Assembly: GCF_039534125.1 (NCBI RefSeq)
Contig: NZ_BAAAUV010000015.1
Coordinates: forward strand, 1 to 64,000
From: Actinocorallia longicatena
GTDB taxonomy: Bacteria; Actinomycetota; Actinomycetes; Streptosporangiales; Streptosporangiaceae
Direction: 5' to 3'
DNA length: 64,000 bases
Shown here: in pieces, positions 43,981-52,391 of the stretch
How the letters are laid out: each line of letters begins with the position of its first letter
Position numbering within the stretch: the first letter of the stretch is position 1
Position numbers and translations under genes: made by a program
Notes under the pieces: model-generated
Database searches by the model: none
What the model was told of the DNA's origin: nothing
The model's input: only the letters and a program-made list of their open reading frames with translations

Positions 43981-45272
43981 CAGAGGGCGTGACGGCCGGC
44001 GAGCCCGGCCATGCGGTAAGTCGCGTCGAGGACGAGCTGCCCCGGCTTGATCCAGGCGCTGGTCCCGCCACGCTGCGGGGTGTGCGCCAGGACGAGGTCG
44101 ACGTCCACGGTCTCGAGGTCGACGCTGGTCATCTTCCGGCCGCGGATGGTCACCTCCTGGATGAGCTGGTCATGGAAGGACACGTCGGCTCCCGCGTCGA
44201 GCAGCCGCTCGATGATCTCGAGGGCGGGCGACTCGCGGATGTCCTCGACACCCGGCTTGTAGGCGACACCGAGCACGAGGACCTTCGCACCGCGCAGGCC
44301 CTTGCCGTGGTCGGACAGCAGTTCACGCACCCGGTGCACGACCTCGCCCGGACGCATCGCGATGTCGTTCATCGCGTTCTCGACCACGTTCATGACGACG
44401 CGCTCCTTGCGCATCTGCCAGAGCAGGTAGTGCGGGTCGCACGGGATGCAGTGGCCGCCGGCGCCGGGACCGGGGTAGAAGGGCATGAAGCCGTAGGGCT
44501 TGGTGGCCGCGGCGTCGATCACTTCCATGATGTCGATGCCGAGCTGGCGGCTGGCGTTCGCGAACTCGTTCGCCATGGCGATGTTGACCGCCCGGAACGT
44601 GTTCTCCAGCAGCTTGCTCATCTCGGCGACGCCCGAACCGGACACCTCGTGGATGTGGCGGTTGTACCGCGAGAGGACCTTGCTCGCCGCGGCCGTGCAC
44701 CGTTCCGTCGTGCCGCCGACGACGCGCGGGACGTCCTCGTGGGCGTGCCGGTCGTTGCCCGGGTCGATGCGTTCGGGGCTGAAGGCGACGAAGACGTCGG
44801 TGCCGATCTCGAGCCCGCGCTCCCGAAGCGGCCTGACGAGGAGGTCCTCGGTGCATCCGACGTAGGTCGTGGAGGTCAGGATCAGGACCTGGCCGGGAAC
44901 GGCGTGCTCGACCGCCGCCGCGCAGGCTCCCTTGAGGGCGCGCAGGTCGGGGGAGAGCTCTTCGGTGACGGGGGTGGGGACGCAGATGACCATCGCGGCG
45001 GCGGAGGACGCGGCGGCCACGCTGGCCGTCAGCTCCAGGGCGTCACCGGACAGGGCCTCGGTCAGCCGGACCCGGTCGGAGTCCAGGAGATCGACGCGCT
45101 CGGCGCGGATGTCGTCGAGGCGGCGTTCGCTGACGTCCACGCCCAGGACGCGCGCGCCCGCCGCGTGGAAGGTCAGTGCGGTGGGTAGTCCGACGTAGCC
45201 GAGCCCGATGATGGCGACGTCGTGGGTGAACGAAGACGCCTGGCCGGCGGTAACAGTGTGTGGCGACACCAT
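43980..45272 (-). CDS. UDP-sugar 6-dehydrogenase (UDP-Glc/UDP-ManNAc type)
   Basis: 430 residues from ATG 45272 (no clear ribosome binding site; GTG is the next codon). NAD-binding IIGLGYVGLPTAL, the central helix KLLENTFRAVNIAMANE, and the catalytic Cys in GAGGHCIPCDPHYLLW are present, then LGVAYKPGVEDIRESPA. Converts a UDP-sugar to its uronic acid with two NAD. First gene of the leftward exopolysaccharide operon, in front of the processive synthase. Glucose versus N-acetylmannosamine as substrate cannot be decided; the extended motif leans toward N-acetyl sugars. Confidence 0.88.
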   Translation of the reverse strand: MVSPHTVTAGQASSFTHDVAIIGLGYVGLPTALTFHAAGARVLGVDVSERRLDDIRAERVDLLDSDRVRLTEALSGDALELTASVAAASSAAAMVICVPTPVTEELSPDLRALKGACAAAVEHAVPGQVLILTSTTYVGCTEDLLVRPLRERGLEIGTDVFVAFSPERIDPGNDRHAHEDVPRVVGGTTERCTAAASKVLSRYNRHIHEVSGSGVAEMSKLLENTFRAVNIAMANEFANASRQLGIDIMEVIDAAATKPYGFMPFYPGPGAGGHCIPCDPHYLLWQMRKERVVMNVVENAMNDIAMRPGEVVHRVRELLSDHGKGLRGAKVLVLGVAYKPGVEDIRESPALEIIERLLDAGADVSFHDQLIQEVTIRGRKMTSVDLETVDVDLVLAHTPQRGGTSAWIKPGQLVLDATYRMAGLAGRHAL

Positions 45273-45355
45273 CGAGGTACAACACTCCGTGACTGGGCTC
45301 CGTGCCCGGCGTGACAGGCGTGGTTCTAGAGCTGAGGTGGGGGTTCGGTCACGCA

Positions 45356-45403
45356 ACCTTAAAGGACCTTAAGAGGTGCTACAAGCTGAACTGATACTTA
45401 GGT
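45356..45403 (-). promoter_or_regulatory. Repeats upstream of the exopolysaccharide operon
   Basis: ACCTTAAAGG (45356-45365) and ACCTTAAGAGG (45366-45376) stand in tandem, and ACTTAGGT (45396-45403) is an inverted partial copy. The stretch is AT-richer than average and lies about 85-130 bp before the dehydrogenase start. Likely promoter/operator; regulator unknown. Confidence 0.4.
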
Positions 45404-45423
45404 CGGTTTCTTGGCTTTTGTGC

Positions 45424-46014
45424 CTACACCAGCGACTTTGCCATCCAGACCACCCACTCATCGCGAGCGGCTTCGTGGAAGCCGAGCTTGGTGTAGAAGG
45501 GGGCGGCGGCGGTGTTGGCGGGGTCGAATCCGAGGTGCACTCCCGGCGAACCGGCGTCGCGCAACTCGTCCTCGAGCCTGTTGATCAGGGTGCGGCCGTG
45601 GCCCCTGCCCTGGGCGGCCGGCAGCAGATCGATGTGAAGGTGTGACGGATAGTCACCCACCAGTCCTTCCGGTGTCCTGTGGGGAGAATGGATCACGCGC
45701 ATAAGACGCTGGTCCGGAGTGAGAAGTTCGGGGGGGTTCGGGTACTTTTTCCGGAGCGCGGGCCACCACTCCTCCTCGCACCGGGCCTCGAACTCGCGAG
45801 TGTCGGGGGCCGCCAGGACGTAGCCCAGCACCTGGCCCTCGTCGACCACCGTCGCGAACTGGGGGGCGAAACGCAGGTAGGGGCCCGCGTAGACATGGCC
45901 GATCAGCCGCGGATCCTCGTACAGATCGGTGGCGTCCGCGCCGGCCCTGCCCGTGCGGAGGCAGATGTCGTACACCGCGTGCTCGTCGTCGAGGCGGAAC
46001 TTGCGAAGGGACAT
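45424..46014 (-). CDS. GNAT N-acetyltransferase
   Basis: 196 residues from ATG 46014. SLRKFRLDDEHAVYDICLRTG opens the fold; LHIDLLPAAQGRGHGRTLINRLEDEL is the acetyl-CoA loop (Q/R-G-x-G-x-G/A); VHLGFDPANTAAAPFYTKLGFHEA closes it. Matches the branch found fused to or beside O-GlcNAc hydrolases (VGDYPSHLHIDLLP). Substrate not identifiable. Divergent from the following small gene with a 40-bp gap. Confidence 0.85.
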   Translation of the reverse strand: MSLRKFRLDDEHAVYDICLRTGRAGADATDLYEDPRLIGHVYAGPYLRFAPQFATVVDEGQVLGYVLAAPDTREFEARCEEEWWPALRKKYPNPPELLTPDQRLMRVIHSPHRTPEGLVGDYPSHLHIDLLPAAQGRGHGRTLINRLEDELRDAGSPGVHLGFDPANTAAAPFYTKLGFHEAARDEWVVWMAKSLV

Positions 46015-46054
46015 GCGCCGTAGCTTACGGAGCGGTTCGGAGTATTTTGTCCGT

Positions 46055-46453
46055 ATGTCCGACCTGTTCGTCTACGGCACGCTGCGTTTTCCCGACGTCC
46101 TGTCGGCACTGCTCGGAAGGGTCCCGGTCATGTCGCCGGGACGGGTCGAGGGCTGGCGGGTGGCGGCCCTGGCGGGACGGGTCTATCCGGGGCTCGTCCG
46201 CGCCGAGGGGGCGGCGGCGGAGGGGGTCGTGCTCTCGGGGCTGAGTGAGGATGAACTGGTCGTTCTGCATGCTTATGAGGATGTCGAGTATGACATCGCC
46301 GTGCTCGATCTCACGGACGGGAGGCCGGCGCTCGCCTACCTCTGGAAGGGCGAGGCGCTGGCCGCCGACTGGGACGTCGCGGGATTCGCGACCACGGAGC
46401 TCGCCGCCTACGTGCCGGGCTGCGCGGAGTGGCGGAGCACGTTCCGAGGGTGA
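46055..46453 (+). CDS. Gamma-glutamylcyclotransferase-like (GGCT/AIG2) protein
   Basis: 132 residues from ATG 46055. LFVYGTLRFPDVL is the family's signature substrate loop, followed by GVVLSGLSEDELVVLHAYEDVEYDIAVLDL with the usual acidic E-D-x-x-Y region where the catalytic Glu sits. Such enzymes cyclise gamma-glutamyl amines to 5-oxoproline. Small, soluble, monocistronic. Confidence 0.85.
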   Translation: MSDLFVYGTLRFPDVLSALLGRVPVMSPGRVEGWRVAALAGRVYPGLVRAEGAAAEGVVLSGLSEDELVVLHAYEDVEYDIAVLDLTDGRPALAYLWKGEALAADWDVAGFATTELAAYVPGCAEWRSTFRG

Positions 46454-46471
46454 GCGGCGCTCGGGGCCCGG

Positions 46472-47428
46472 TCAGGGGATGAGCGCGACCTTGCCGGTGA
46501 TCCGGCGCTCCAGGAAGTCGTCGAGCAGGGACTCGGCCGTCGTGAACGGATGGGTGGCAGGGGCGATCGGGTCGAGCCCGCCGTCCTCGACCAGCTTCAG
46601 CAGCTCGGTCAGCAAGGCGGCCTGCTCCAGCGGGTGCGACAGCGACCAGGAGCCCCAGTCGACCCCGATGAGCGCCCGGTTGCGCAGCAGGACCTGGTTC
46701 AGCGGGAGTGAGGGGATCCCGCCGGTGAAGCCGATGACCGCGTAGCGGCCGTACTCGCGCAGGCAGCGCAGGGCCGAGTCGGCGAGCTCACCGCCGACCG
46801 GGTCGTAGACGACGTCGACGCCGCCCTCGGACCAGGCCCTGGCCGCGCTCTTCAGATCGTGGGCGGTGTCGACGACCGCGTCGGCGCCGGCGACGGCCGC
46901 GGCCTCGCGCTTGCCCGCGCTGGACGCCCCCGCGAGGACCTCGGCGCCGAGGGCCTTGGCCACCTGGACGCCCGCCAGCCCGATGCCGCCGCCCCCGCCC
47001 AGCACGAGGACCCTCTCTCCCGGCCGCACGCCGACCCGGTCGCGGAGGGCGAACAGCGCGGTGCAGTAGGACTGGGAGAAGGTCGCGGCGCGGGCGAAGT
47101 CGAGCCGGTCGGGGATCGGGATCGCGGCGTGCTCGGGGACGGCGACCTGGGTGGCGAACCCGCCGAGCCCGCAGAAGGCCACGACCCGGGTCCCGGGCGC
47201 CAGGCTCTCGACACCGGGACCGACGGAGCGGATCGTGCCCGAGACCTCGCTGCCGGGGGCGAAGGGGAGCGGCGGCTTCAGCTGGTACCTGCCGTGCAGG
47301 AACAGCCCGTCCACATAGTTGACGCCCGCCGCCGCGACGTCGATGACGACCTGGCCGGGGCCCGGGGTCAGATCCTCCGACTCGACCGACGTGAGGGAGC
47401 CGAGCGTGGTGACCATCAGGACGCGCAT
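46472..47428 (-). CDS. Quinone oxidoreductase-like NADPH dehydrogenase (MDR, zinc-free)
   Basis: 318 residues from ATG 47428. GroES-like N-terminus (ITVAAAGVNYVDGLFLHGRYQ-type: VIDVAAAGVNYVDGLFLHGRYQ region split by Pro), SEVSGTIRSVGPGVES, then the Rossmann core VLVLGGGGGIGLAGVQVAKALGAEV and GGVDVVYDPVGGE. The structural zinc loop is absent, as in QOR-type enzymes. Reduces quinones or enoyl compounds with NADPH. Probably cotranscribed after the GNAT gene at 47446-47916, 17 bp upstream. Confidence 0.85.
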   Translation of the reverse strand: MRVLMVTTLGSLTSVESEDLTPGPGQVVIDVAAAGVNYVDGLFLHGRYQLKPPLPFAPGSEVSGTIRSVGPGVESLAPGTRVVAFCGLGGFATQVAVPEHAAIPIPDRLDFARAATFSQSYCTALFALRDRVGVRPGERVLVLGGGGGIGLAGVQVAKALGAEVLAGASSAGKREAAAVAGADAVVDTAHDLKSAARAWSEGGVDVVYDPVGGELADSALRCLREYGRYAVIGFTGGIPSLPLNQVLLRNRALIGVDWGSWSLSHPLEQAALLTELLKLVEDGGLDPIAPATHPFTTAESLLDDFLERRITGKVALIP

Positions 47429-47445
47429 GAGTGAATCGTAATCTT

Positions 47446-47916
47446 TCAGGGCTCGCGCAGCGGATACTTGAGGCCCATGTGAGAGGGACGAAACCCTAGC
47501 TTCTGGTAGAAGCGCAGGGCCTCGGGACGCTGGCGGTCGCTGGTCAGCTGGACCACGCGGCAGCCGCGCGTCCTGGCCTCCTCGATCGCGTAGTTCAGCA
47601 TCTGCTGGCCGACTCCCCGGCCGCGCAGGTCGCCCGCGATCCGGACGCCCTCGATCTGGGCCCGTTCGCCACCGGTGTAGGTGAGGCCGGGAATGTAGGT
47701 CAGTTGGAGCGTGCCCATGACGGTGCCGTCGATGTCGGCGACGATCAGCCGGTTGTTGGGATCGGCGGCGATGGCGTCGAAGGCGGTGCGGTAGGCGTCC
47801 ACGGCCGCGACGGACTCGCGGGTGCTGCCGAGGACGTCGTCGGCGAGCAACTGGATGATCGCGTCGAGGTCGTCGAGCGTGGCGTCCCGGAAGACCGGAG
47901 TGGGATGGACACTCAT
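47446..47916 (-). CDS. GNAT N-acetyltransferase
   Basis: 156 residues from ATG 47916. The pattern RDATLDDLDAIIQLLADDVLG, VRIAGDLRGRGVGQQMLNYAIEEARTRGCR and RQRPEALRFYQKLGFRPSHMGLKYPL is a compact, complete GNAT of the kind that acetylates small amines or xenobiotics. The CoA loop R-G-R-G-V-G is intact. Divergent from whiB. Confidence 0.88.
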   Translation of the reverse strand: MSVHPTPVFRDATLDDLDAIIQLLADDVLGSTRESVAAVDAYRTAFDAIAADPNNRLIVADIDGTVMGTLQLTYIPGLTYTGGERAQIEGVRIAGDLRGRGVGQQMLNYAIEEARTRGCRVVQLTSDRQRPEALRFYQKLGFRPSHMGLKYPLREP

Positions 47917-47975
47917 GCCGCGCAGGCTACCTGCCGGTCACTTGGGGTTCATCCGGGTCGTCCTTGTAACTCTCG

Positions 47976-48005
47976 CTTGTAGTACTACGGCTTGTAGTAC
48001 TACGG
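47976..48005 (+). promoter_or_regulatory. Perfect tandem 15-bp repeat in the whiB promoter region
   Basis: CTTGTAGTACTACGG occurs twice back to back; each copy contains the palindrome GTAGTACTAC. The array ends 33 bp before the whiB start codon, over the probable promoter or early leader. Looks like a two-site operator. Confidence 0.6.
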
Positions 48006-48038
48006 TGGGGGAGAACGAAGCGCGAGGAGGCGCCCCCA

Positions 48039-48326
48039 ATGAACGCGACCATGTACCGCGACGCGGCCAACCCGCTGGCAGTACGCAAGGAAGCCGATGG
48101 TCACTGGGCCGATCTGGCCGAGTGCAGCGGCATCGACCCCGAGATCTTCTACCCGATCTCCGTCGGAGGCCCCGCGGTCATGCAGGTGGCCGAGGCGAAG
48201 AAGATCTGCCGCCGCTGCCCGGTGGCCGACGCCTGCCTCGACTGGGCGCTGCGCGCGGGCGAGCCCGACGGCGTCTGGGGCGGCACCACCCCCGACGAGC
48301 GCCGCTACCTCCGCGCCGCCCGCTGA
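48039..48326 (+). CDS. WhiB-family iron-sulfur transcriptional regulator
   Basis: 95 residues from ATG 48039 (GAGGAGG upstream). Cys29, Cys57, Cys60 and Cys66 form the four-Cys cluster site (C-x27-C-x2-C-x5-C), GVWGG (78-82) is the conserved turn, and the basic C-terminal TPDERRYLRAAR binds DNA or sigma factor. WhiB proteins bind a 4Fe-4S cluster and act with the main sigma factor. Short WblE/WhiB1-like form. Confidence 0.92.
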   Translation: MNATMYRDAANPLAVRKEADGHWADLAECSGIDPEIFYPISVGGPAVMQVAEAKKICRRCPVADACLDWALRAGEPDGVWGGTTPDERRYLRAAR

Positions 48327-48448
48327 CACCCCGTTTCCGGCCGCGAACGGCCGGACGTGGCGGAACGGCCATGGCGCCGGAGCGGTAGATCAGGCACCAT
48401 CCGGGTATCCCCGACGTTGTCCCGGGGACGAACCAGAAGGAACCTGAG

Positions 48449-49090
48449 ATGCCCGCATCCCCCCGCCTGCGCCGTTTCGGCGACCAGGCCGTCGGCCAGG
48501 CGAGCCAGGCCCTGGCCGCCCTCGCCCTCATCGGACTCCTGCTCGCCGTCATGTGGGGGCTGGAGATCCTCGACTACGCGATGGACGGCAGGCTCGACCA
48601 GTACGGGCTCGAGGCCAGGAACGTCGACGACCTCCCCGACCTGTTCACCTCGCCCTTCCTGCACTTCGGCTTCGACCACCTGATCGGCAACACGGTGCCG
48701 TTCGCCGTCCTCGGGTTCATCGCGGCCGTCCGCGGGGTGGGCAAGTTCGTCGCCATGAACCTGCTCGTCATCATCCTCGGCGGCCTCGGCGAGTGGCTGA
48801 TCTCCCCGCCGAACACCCTCACGCTCGGCGCCAGCGGCCTGGTCTTCGGCTACTTCGGCTACCTCGTGGGGCGCGGGATCTTCGAACGGCACCTGGTCGA
48901 CGCCCTGCTCGCGGTGGCCGTCGGCGTCCTGTACGGCGGGATCCTCTACGGCGTCCTCCCCACCGACCTGCCGATCTCCTGGCAGGGCCACCTGTGCGGC
49001 CTGATCGCCGGTTTCCTCTCCGCCTACGTGCTGCGGAGGAGGAAGCGGAACCTGCCCGCCGCCCCCTCCGTTCCCGGCCTGCCGGGCTAG
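48449..49090 (+). CDS. Rhomboid-family intramembrane serine protease
   Basis: 213 residues from ATG 48449. Six or so membrane helices; FDHLIGN (oxyanion Asn81), GASG with nucleophile Ser129, and WQGH with His181 give a complete catalytic dyad. Cuts membrane-spanning substrates inside the bilayer. Ends in a basic tail. Its TAG overlaps the opposing PHB depolymerase stop within CTAG (49087-49090). Confidence 0.88.
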   Translation: MPASPRLRRFGDQAVGQASQALAALALIGLLLAVMWGLEILDYAMDGRLDQYGLEARNVDDLPDLFTSPFLHFGFDHLIGNTVPFAVLGFIAAVRGVGKFVAMNLLVIILGGLGEWLISPPNTLTLGASGLVFGYFGYLVGRGIFERHLVDALLAVAVGVLYGGILYGVLPTDLPISWQGHLCGLIAGFLSAYVLRRRKRNLPAAPSVPGLPG

Positions 49091-50385
49091 CACTTCTCCC
49101 AGTAGCCGGGGGCGGTCTCCCGGATCGTGCTCGTCACGTAGAGGTTCCACAGCCCGAGCAGCTGCCCGGACCCCTTGGCGTAGGCGTTGCCGCCCGAGAC
49201 CGTCGCCCGGCCCGCCGCGGTGTGCGCGTAGGTGCTCGCCGTCACGCACGCCGCGGTGGGCGTGGGCGTCGGTGTGGGCGTGGGGGTCGGTGTGGGCGTG
49301 GGCGTCGGGGTGGTCGGGGTGGGGGTCGGGGTGGACGTCGAGCCGCCGGTGATCTTGCGGACCATGTTCATGACGGCCTCGATCTGGGCGCCGCCGTGCT
49401 GGGCGTAGGCCGTGTCGCCGCCGTAGCCCCACCAGTTCCAGCAGCCGTTCGGGTTGGTGGTCGAGGCGCTGGACAGGGGGATCGCCTGCGGATACAGGAC
49501 GATCATCGCGTTGGTGTCGGCGTACTCGTTGAGGTGGGCCAGGCGCATGAACTTGTCGCCGAAGCCCTGGTAGCCGTAGCCCTGCTTGCAGCCGTGCAGG
49601 GCGACCATCAGCCTGCACGAGGCGCCGGCCGCGCAGCCCGGCGGCACGTAGGCGAAGCCCTTGGCGTCCATGCTGATGGCCTGGGCGCTGCCGCCGGGGG
49701 CGTAGAGGTTCTGGTCGAACTGGACCAGGGAGCCGGTGAGCGTCGCGGCGGGCGCGGTGACCGTCCCGAACAGGTGCCTGAGCATCGCGTTCTCGGGGTC
49801 GGTGCCGCAGTCGTTGACGAACGGCGTCGCGGTGGAGGAGCAGGCGACCGTGCCGAGCGGTGAGACCCAGCCGTGCCCGGCGGCGGAGGCCTTGTCGTAG
49901 GAGACGTTCGCGCCGAGGTTCCCGTAGTAGGTCGCGAGGTCGTCGTTCACGGCCTGGAGGACGGTCTGGTCCTGGGTCCCGTGGAAGAGATAGACCGGGT
50001 CGCCGGACAGGTTCGCGGTCGCGTCGACCCTGCCCGCGGAGGCCAGGCTCTGGGTCTCCGCGACGAGCTGGGCCGGGGTCTTGCGCCCCGCGCCGTTCTT
50101 CATGCAGGAGTTCTGCGCCCGGACGGCGTAGTCGAAGTCGCCCGCGCACCGGAACGGGCCCGCGCTGAAGATCCCCGCGCCCTTGAAGACCGACGAGTAG
50201 GCCACGTGGAGCTGGCCGGCCATGTAGCCGCCGGAGGAGATCCCGGAGACGTATCCGGCGCTGACGTTGTAGCCGTTGAGCGTTCCGGGCGACGGAGCGG
50301 GAACGGCCGCCAGGGCCGCGGTGACGGTCGCCGCGGTGAGCCCGGCGGCCGCCAGCAGGCTCAGGAGGGTTCGTGTGACGTTCAT
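49087..50385 (-). CDS. Extracellular PHB depolymerase with Thr-Pro linker and C-terminal binding domain
   Basis: 432 residues from ATG 50385, overlapping the upstream esterase stop by four bases (ATGA). Signal peptide to about residue 27; nucleophile Ser50 in GISSGGY near the N-terminus, GTQDQTVLQ acid region, and a later NGCWNWWGYGG (typical single-domain PHB depolymerase). A (TP)n linker (encoded about 49255-49345) joins a C-terminal domain of some 60 residues (CVTASTYAHTAAGRATVSGG...YAKGSG) that resembles the substrate-binding module of secreted hydrolases. Degrades polyhydroxybutyrate outside the cell. Confidence 0.88.
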   Translation of the reverse strand: MNVTRTLLSLLAAAGLTAATVTAALAAVPAPSPGTLNGYNVSAGYVSGISSGGYMAGQLHVAYSSVFKGAGIFSAGPFRCAGDFDYAVRAQNSCMKNGAGRKTPAQLVAETQSLASAGRVDATANLSGDPVYLFHGTQDQTVLQAVNDDLATYYGNLGANVSYDKASAAGHGWVSPLGTVACSSTATPFVNDCGTDPENAMLRHLFGTVTAPAATLTGSLVQFDQNLYAPGGSAQAISMDAKGFAYVPPGCAAGASCRLMVALHGCKQGYGYQGFGDKFMRLAHLNEYADTNAMIVLYPQAIPLSSASTTNPNGCWNWWGYGGDTAYAQHGGAQIEAVMNMVRKITGGSTSTPTPTPTTPTPTPTPTPTPTPTPTPTAACVTASTYAHTAAGRATVSGGNAYAKGSGQLLGLWNLYVTSTIRETAPGYWEKC

Positions 50386-51674
50386 CGGTTCTCCAGCGCG
50401 CAGGTCGTGGCGAGGTCGCCGGTGGAGGGCCTGGTGAGGGTGGCCGAGGGCGGCGGCCGGTGGCCGGTGGCGGTCCACTGTTCGACGGCGTCGAACGCGG
50501 TGCGGAAGCAGGGCAGGATCGGCCGGAGCAGGGACGGGAAGGCGTCGTAGAGGCCGTCCACGTGGTTGCCGCCCTCGAGGCGGTAGTAGCGGTGGAACCG
50601 GCCGCGGCCCTCGTTCTCGATCATCCGGCTGTAGGCGTCGGAGTCCTGGTCGATCGGCAGGAGGGCGTCGAGGGTGCCGTGCAGAGTGATCATCGGCCGG
50701 CTGATGCGGCCGGAGAGCGAGATCTTGCGGACGGCCCTGACGACCGAGCGCGGGCGCGTCGCGTAGTCGTAGGCGGCCTCGTCGCCGGTGTAGCCGGGGT
50801 CGAGCTCCTGCCGGTAGATCGACTGGGTGAGGCCCCAGTAGACCTGGCGGTGGTAGTCCCACAGCGGGGCCGAGTCCGCGGGATAGACCTCCTCGGGACG
50901 GCCGGCGAGGGCGGTCGGCAGGAATCGCAGCAGGTTGGGGCCCTCGGGCGTCCAGAGGGTGCCCTCCCAGTCGACGCCGCCGGTGTAGAGCTCGGGGTGG
51001 CGTTCGAGCTGCCAGCGCACCAGGTAACCGCCGTTGGAGATCCCCGCGGTGAAGGTGCGGGCGGGCGTCCTGCCGTAGCGCAGCCGCAGGGTCTCCCTCG
51101 CGGCCCGGGTGAGCTGGGTGACCCGGTCGTTCCACTCGGCGATCGCGTCGCCGGGCTCGGCGCCGTCGGTGTGGAAGGCCGCGCCGGTGTTGCCCTTGTC
51201 GGTCGCGGCGTAGGCGTAGCCCTTGGCCAGCACCCAGTCGGAGATCGCGAAGTCGTTGGCGTACTGCCGCCGGACGCCCGGCGTGCCCGCGACGACCAGG
51301 CCGCCGTTCCAGTGCTCGGGCAGCCGGATCACGAACTGGGCGTCGTGGTTCCAGCCGTGGTGGGTGTTGGTCGCCGAGGTGTCGGGGAAGTAGCCGTCGA
51401 GCTGGATCCCCGGCACCCCGGACGGGTTCTGCGCGCCCGCCGGGGTCAGTCCCGCCCAGTCGGCCTGGACGGTGTGGCCGCTCGCGAGGGTTCCGGCCGT
51501 GGTCAGATCGGCCAGGCAGGCGGAGACCTGGAGTTCGGCGCCGGGCACCCGGAGGGCGTCGGGGCACCCGGCCGCGGCGGCGGGCGCGGCGGGCAGGCCG
51601 ACCGCCGCGCCCAGCAGGAACGCGGCGGTCAGGACCTTGCGGATCGTTGGGCGACTCAGGGTCGGGCGGATCAT
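50382..51674 (-). CDS. Secreted tannase/3HB-oligomer-hydrolase-like esterase
   Basis: 430 residues from ATG 51674 with GAGGAG upstream. Signal peptide ends near AAAAGCPD. The nucleophile elbow is AGISNGG, a later LHGTLDALLPI carries the acid, and GGNHVDGLYD the His, with the NGGLVVAGTPG loop of the tannase/feruloyl-esterase-like superfamily. Coupled by a 4-bp overlap to the PHB depolymerase gene, it probably cleaves the oligomers released by that enzyme, though another ester substrate is possible. Confidence 0.75.
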   Translation of the reverse strand: MIRPTLSRPTIRKVLTAAFLLGAAVGLPAAPAAAAGCPDALRVPGAELQVSACLADLTTAGTLASGHTVQADWAGLTPAGAQNPSGVPGIQLDGYFPDTSATNTHHGWNHDAQFVIRLPEHWNGGLVVAGTPGVRRQYANDFAISDWVLAKGYAYAATDKGNTGAAFHTDGAEPGDAIAEWNDRVTQLTRAARETLRLRYGRTPARTFTAGISNGGYLVRWQLERHPELYTGGVDWEGTLWTPEGPNLLRFLPTALAGRPEEVYPADSAPLWDYHRQVYWGLTQSIYRQELDPGYTGDEAAYDYATRPRSVVRAVRKISLSGRISRPMITLHGTLDALLPIDQDSDAYSRMIENEGRGRFHRYYRLEGGNHVDGLYDAFPSLLRPILPCFRTAFDAVEQWTATGHRPPPSATLTRPSTGDLATTCALENR

Positions 51675-51764
51675 CGGCACTCCTCGATGGGGGATGGGTG
51701 CCGTCATCGTTCAGTCCCGGTGTGACCCGGACCATGTGGGCCGCCGCCACTTTCGGCCGGACCG

Positions 51765-52391
51765 CTATAGGAGCGGCGCCCCGCTGGCCGCGCGGACCTC
51801 GTCCCCGGTGACGCCCGGAGCGGTCTCGACCAGGACGAGCCCTTCGGGGACGACGTCGATGACCGCGAGATCGGTGATGATCCGGTCCACGACGCCGCGT
51901 CCGGTCAGCGGAAGCGTGCACTCCTGGACGATCTTCGATGAGCCGTCGCGGGCCACGTGCTCCATCAGCACGATCACCCGGGCGGCCCCGTGGACCAGAT
52001 CCATCGCCCCGCCCATTCCTTTGATCATCTTCCCGGGGACGGTCCAGTTGGCGAGGTCGCCCGAGGCCGAGACCTGCATGCCGCCGAGGATCGCGGCCGA
52101 CAGGCGCCCGCCGCGGATGATCCCGAACGACAGCGCCGAGTCGAAGAACGAGGCGCCGGGCAGGGTCGTGACGGTCTCCTTGCCCGCGTTGATCAGGTCG
52201 GGGTCGACGTCGGCGTCGTCCGGGTAGGGGCCGGTCCCGAGGATCCCGTTCTCGCTGTGCAGGACCACCTCCACGCCCTCGGGCAGGAAGTTCGGCACCA
52301 GGGTCGGCAGCCCGATCCCGAGGTTCACATACGTGCCGTGCTCCAGCTCCCGTGCGGCGCGGGCCGCCATCTGCTCACGGGTGAGCGCCAT
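51765..52391 (-). CDS. scoB: 3-oxoacid CoA-transferase subunit B
   Basis: 208 residues from ATG 52391, overlapping the A subunit stop by one base (TGATG). The catalytic Glu is Glu47 in HSENGILG; NLGIGLPTLV, GGMQVSASGDLANW and GMGGAMDLV complete the family pattern. With subunit A it moves CoA from succinyl-CoA to acetoacetate, letting ketone bodies enter the TCA cycle. Fits the 3-hydroxybutyrate theme of the region. Confidence 0.92.
   Translation of the reverse strand: MALTREQMAARAARELEHGTYVNLGIGLPTLVPNFLPEGVEVVLHSENGILGTGPYPDDADVDPDLINAGKETVTTLPGASFFDSALSFGIIRGGRLSAAILGGMQVSASGDLANWTVPGKMIKGMGGAMDLVHGAARVIVLMEHVARDGSSKIVQECTLPLTGRGVVDRIITDLAVIDVVPEGLVLVETAPGVTGDEVRAASGAPLL

Noticed and set aside
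49255..49345. GTGGGC-type repeat as a microsatellite or CRISPR-like array
   Set aside because: It encodes the Thr-Pro linker of the PHB depolymerase; unit length and variation fit a protein linker.
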